Origin: CAYYNP01 sp964472545
GTDB taxonomy: Bacteria; Planctomycetota; Planctomycetia; Pirellulales; Thermoguttaceae
Assembly (NCBI GenBank): GCA_964472545.1
Contig: CAYYNP010000369.1
Location: 1-8,795 of the forward strand
Reading direction: 5' to 3'
DNA: 8,795 nt
Every line of letters starts with the position of its first letter. The stretch's first letter is position 1. The translations under genes were made by a program, and so were the position numbers. Positions 6,627-8,795 of the stretch are shown in pieces. The notes under the pieces were generated by a model, which did no database searches, had not been told where the DNA came from, and saw only the letters and a program-made list of their open reading frames with translations.

Positions 6627-6811
6627 GGGTGGCTGGGGCAAAACCCCGCGGGGGCCCCCGGTCCTATCGCCCAACCCGGCCCCCCAGCACAAATACCCCC
6701 CCCCCCCCCCCCCCAACCCAGGCCCCCGCGCGCNNNNNNNNNNCAAAGCGCAGCGGTGCCCCAGGGTCGTAGCGCCATCCGGGGCACCGCTGCGCTTTGC
6801 CCCGGCCACCC
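6627..6811. repeat. Large inverted repeat, copy 2, interrupted by the scaffold gap
   Basis: If the bases at 6639-6743 are removed, 6627-6638 plus 6744-6762 form a 31-nt arm identical to the arm at 1227-1257. It is complementary at 30 of 31 positions to the right arm at 6781-6811. The loop is 18 nt (6763-6780). This copy is more symmetrical than copy 1 and would fold into a very stable hairpin, which explains why assembly failed here. Confidence 0.8.
6639..6743. other. Probable assembly artefact: error-rich duplicate sequence and 10-N gap
   Basis: Ns fill 6734-6743. The sequence before them is low-complexity, with 19 consecutive C at 6696-6714. It aligns without gaps to 6744 onward: 35 of the first 58 positions match, and after the C run the alignment continues with a 1-nt shift (AA, A, GG and GCC-like anchors). 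Most mismatches replace another base with C. Thus 6639-6733 looks like a noisy second reading of 6744-6837, and no real DNA need be missing. Confidence 0.7.
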
Positions 6812-6830
6812 CGCCGCGAAGCGAGGGCCG

Positions 6831-6859
6831 CGTCTCGCGGAGCGCGGCGGCTACTATCT
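6831..6859 (+). repeat. Short hairpin repeat, copy B
   Basis: CGTCTCGC (6831-6838), GGA loop, GCGCGGCG (6842-6849), then GCTACTATCT. The stem pairs with one mismatch and one G-T pair. Loop, inner stem and the CTACTAT tail match copy A at 2-30. It directly follows the large inverted repeat, with another GCGAAGCG-type unit between them. Confidence 0.55.
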
Positions 6860-6954
6860 AGACGACACGGCAGGCCGTTCCGTTCCGGGCGAATCTGGAT
6901 CGGCCACTGCTGCCCGCCGTGCTGCGTCCTGTTGCCGCGGGGCATGCCTGCGCG

Positions 6955-6987
6955 CAACGTAACCCGTTGTCGCCGAGGCAGGTTACG
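6955..6987 (+). other. Two mutually exclusive hairpins
   Basis: CAACG (6955-6959) can pair with CGTTG (6965-6969). Alternatively CGTAACC (6958-6964) can pair with GGTTACG (6981-6987). The arms overlap, so only one can form at a time. No adjacent gene start makes use of them obvious. Confidence 0.35.
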
Positions 6988-7417
6988 GCGTCTCGGGCAG
7001 TTCAGATGGAGGGTGCCGGCTGGAAGCACGTGTCCACGGCGTCCGCCGGGCCTACGTCCCCGGACGGTCGTTTCGCGAGAGAAAATGCGGACGCTTCGGC
7101 AGCCGGGGATGGGGCGCATCGAAGCGGAGCCTCCGCTGGGGCTTCTCGGAGTCAGTTTTCGGTGCTGGCGGCGGCTTCTTCCGCGGCTGTTGTTCGGCTG
7201 GATTCACGGGCAGGCTCTCGGCGCACTCTCGGACCATCTCCGGTACGACCCCTCTGGGGCAGTCTAATCTGCCGCCACCGCAGCGTGCAACAGGAATCCG
7301 GCCGCTTTGCCGACCTTTTCTGCGTCCACCCCTCCCTTTCCCCTTCTCGCTCTGTTTGCTAGTCTTCTGTCTGCCAGGCTGGCGGAGGCCGTACGAGAGA
7401 GCCCCGCGGGCCGAACA

Positions 7418-7447
7418 TCGTGCAACCGAAGTCTCGTGCAACGGAGG
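7418..7447 (+). repeat. Direct repeat spanning the YkgJ-like gene's ribosome binding site
   Basis: TCGTGCAACCGAAG at 7418-7431 is repeated as TCGTGCAACGGAGG at 7434-7447, a 16-bp period. The second unit contains GGAGG (7443-7447), a strong Shine-Dalgarno 7 nt before the ATG at 7455, which fixes that start over an upstream in-frame codon at 7356. Confidence 0.6.
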
Positions 7448-7454
7448 ACGACTG

Positions 7455-7928
7455 ATGGCGGAGACGATCTCGGCCGCCGCTACCAAGGCTGCCTGCAGCA
7501 AGCCCCATCGCGAGGACCTGGCGCCGGGCGAGGTGCTTTGCAGTCATTGTGCGGCCAAGTGCTGTCGGTATATCGCCCTGGCGATCGACACGCCGGAAAC
7601 GTGGAAGGACTTCGACTACGTCCGCTGGTACGTGTTGCACGAACGGGCGGCGGTCTTCGTGGAAGAGGATAGTTGGTATCTGCTGGTCCACAACCCGTGC
7701 AAGTACCTCGGCGAGGACAACCTCTGCAAGATCTACGAGACCCGCCCCCAGATTTGCCGAGACTACACGACGAAGAACTGCGAGTATGAAGACGCGTGGG
7801 TCTACGATCACCTCTGGGAGACGCACGAGCAGATCGAGGAGTACGCCGAGGCCGTGTTGGGCCCCCGCAAGGGCCGCCGCTTCCGCAGTCCGCAACCGAA
7901 GCCGACGAGCATAGGAATCACCACGTGA
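7455..7928 (+). CDS. YkgJ-family cysteine cluster protein
   Basis: A 157-residue cytoplasmic protein with no signal peptide. It has the cysteine pattern of the YkgJ-type (zinc/iron-chelating) cluster family: C29, C32, C36 and C37 in CSHCAAKCCR, then C82, C91 and C101 in NPCKYLGEDNLCKIYETRPQICRDY, plus C109. IYETRPxxCR is the family hallmark. Members are thought to bind a metal or Fe-S centre through these cysteines; their reaction is generally unknown. Between the clusters lies a 44-residue insert rich in Trp, Tyr and acidic residues. The C-terminus (136-157) is basic and Pro-rich. A strong GGAGG precedes the ATG. The TGA overlaps the GTG of hisS (GTGA), so the two are probably cotranscribed and translationally coupled. 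Any functional link to histidyl-tRNA synthetase is unproven. Confidence 0.9.
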   Translation: MAETISAAATKAACSKPHREDLAPGEVLCSHCAAKCCRYIALAIDTPETWKDFDYVRWYVLHERAAVFVEEDSWYLLVHNPCKYLGEDNLCKIYETRPQICRDYTTKNCEYEDAWVYDHLWETHEQIEEYAEAVLGPRKGRRFRSPQPKPTSIGITT

Positions 7929-8795
7929 ACCGGCCCGAACGCATCACCCCCCGCACGCTCAAGGGCTTTCGCGACTATCTGCCCGAGGCGATGATCCCGC
8001 GTCTGCGGCTGATCGACACGGCCCAGCGCGTTTACGGCTCTTACGGATTCAGCCCGATTGACACGCCGGCGTTGGAGTACCTCGATATCCTCGACGGCAA
8101 GGGGGGCGAAGAGAGCGACAAGCAGCTCTACAAATTCCAGGACCACGGCGGCCGCTGGGTGGGGCTGCGCTTCGATCTGACCGTGCCGCTGGCCCGATTT
8201 GCGGCCCAACACATCGGCAAGTTGGGCACACCGTTTAAGCGTTATCACATCGCCGCCGTTTGGCGGGGTGAGAATACCCAGCGCGGCCGCTACCGCGAGT
8301 TCATGCAGTGCGACTTCGACACCATCGGCACCCGATCCTCCACCGCCGACGTCGAAACGGCCCTGGTGATCCACGATCTGATGCGGCAGATCGGCTTTGC
8401 AGAGTTCTCCATTCGGCTGAACAACCGAATGGTGCTCACCGGACTGCTGGAATCGATCGATCTGGCCGATCGGGCCGCCGGCGTGCTACGGGCGTTGGAC
8501 AAGCTGGCCAAGATTGGGCCGGACAAGGTGGCCCAGGAGATGATCGCCGTCGCCGGGGCCACCGAGCAGCAAGCCCGACAGATCTTGCAGCTCTCGTCGA
8601 TCTCCGGCACCAACGACGAAGTGCTCGGGCAACTCGAGCCGCTGGTGGCCGGTAGCGAGGTAGGCAACGAGGGCGTGGCCCGGCTGCGCGACGTTGTCCA
8701 CGGCGTCCGTGCGGCCGGCGTCGACGAACGGTGCCTTTCGCTCGACGTCTCCATTGCCCGAGGGCTCGACTACTACACCGGCACTGTCTTCGAGA
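7925..8795 (+). CDS. hisS: Histidyl-tRNA synthetase, N-terminal 290 residues (cut by window end)
   Basis: Class II aminoacyl-tRNA synthetase that charges tRNA-His using ATP in the cytoplasm. The frame is open from the GTG at 7925 to the end of the window, 290 codons. Visible landmarks: LKGFRDYLP at 12-20; the motif 1 region around YGFSPIDTPALEYLDIL (40-56); LRFDLTVPLARF at 81-92, which replaces the LRPEGTA seen in many bacterial enzymes; motif 2, WRGENTQRGRYREFMQCDFD at 113-132, with the ATP-binding Arg of RGRYREF; and the HisRS-specific RGLDYYTGTVFE at 279-290. Motif 3 and the anticodon-binding domain lie beyond the window. GTG is chosen because it overlaps the upstream stop and is followed at once by conserved N-terminal sequence; no ATG lies nearby. 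The LRFDLTVPLARF form resembles the group that also contains archaeal and eukaryotic enzymes. Confidence 0.96.
   Translation, partial: MNRPERITPRTLKGFRDYLPEAMIPRLRLIDTAQRVYGSYGFSPIDTPALEYLDILDGKGGEESDKQLYKFQDHGGRWVGLRFDLTVPLARFAAQHIGKLGTPFKRYHIAAVWRGENTQRGRYREFMQCDFDTIGTRSSTADVETALVIHDLMRQIGFAEFSIRLNNRMVLTGLLESIDLADRAAGVLRALDKLAKIGPDKVAQEMIAVAGATEQQARQILQLSSISGTNDEVLGQLEPLVAGSEVGNEGVARLRDVVHGVRAAGVDERCLSLDVSIARGLDYYTGTVFE

Larger units (their letters stand above)
6860..7454. other. Gene-free stretch upstream of the YkgJ/hisS operon
   Basis: Open frames on both strands here have no recognisable domain and atypical composition (runs of Arg, Pro, Ser), so I call no gene. Small hairpins are visible: competing CAACG/CGTTG and CGTAACC/GGTTACG pairs at 6955-6987, AGCGGA-GCC-TCCGCT at 7123-7137, and CCCC-TCT-GGGG at 7249-7259. 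A pyrimidine-rich run occupies 7310-7375. The promoter of the downstream operon is presumably in the 3' part, but no clear -35/-10 pair is visible. No tRNA, rRNA, RNase P or tmRNA signature was seen. Confidence 0.5.

Noticed and set aside
6696..6714. Run of 19 C as a phase-variable homopolymer tract
   Set aside because: It lies in the error-rich tail next to the Ns and aligns to ordinary mixed sequence right of the gap, so it is most likely a sequencing artefact.
7052..7501. 149-codon minus-strand open frame in the gene-free stretch
   Set aside because: It runs into the start of the YkgJ-type gene, has no recognisable domain, and contains Arg/Gly/Pro-rich low-complexity sequence.
1..8795. 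CRISPR array, tRNA or rRNA genes
   Set aside because: No regularly spaced repeats with unique spacers and no tRNA or rRNA signature were seen on either strand.

Overview
The window is about 65% GC, has long planctomycete-style intergenic gaps, carries several secreted proteins of unknown function, and contains dispersed hairpin repeats built on GGGTGGCTGGGGCAAAGCGC. I infer a planctomycete, probably Pirellulales-like, and probably a short-read metagenome scaffold because it contains a 10-N gap. The taxonomic call rests on overall style and remembered repeat types, not on a marker gene comparison.

Layout. Positions 1-1197 hold a short hairpin repeat followed by a UxaA-family (altronate/galactarate dehydratase-like) large subunit on the + strand. 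A large inverted repeat (1227-1317) separates it from a convergent minus-strand gene (1336-2085) for a secreted protein with an HEFDH (HExxH) metalloprotease-like motif. Upstream of that gene is a short, apparently frameshifted remnant resembling the swivelling domain of PEP-utilising enzymes (2183-2298).

The centre (2360-6513, minus strand) is a three-gene cluster of secreted DUF4139-like paralogs read in the order 5275-6513, 3775-5202, 2360-3778. The first is divergent. The last two are close tandem duplicates (102 of 113 identical residues over the mature N-terminal part) joined by an ATGA stop/start overlap. A GC hairpin just after the last gene may end the transcript. The function of the cluster is unknown. 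Each protein has a signal peptide, so they probably act in the periplasm or at the cell surface.

Upstream of the cluster (6610-6859) lie a second copy of the large inverted repeat, a scaffold gap, and a second copy of the short hairpin repeat. The low-complexity sequence left of the Ns aligns base for base, with many errors, to the sequence right of the Ns. The gap therefore looks like an assembly artefact that duplicates about 105 bp. After a gene-free stretch of about 600 bp, a two-gene + strand operon begins: a YkgJ-type cysteine-cluster protein (7455-7928), translationally coupled through a GTGA overlap to histidyl-tRNA synthetase (hisS, 7925 to the window end, truncated).

The best candidate for something undescribed is the tandem set of three secreted DUF4139-like proteins. 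The best-supported unexpected observation is the false duplication at the scaffold gap.
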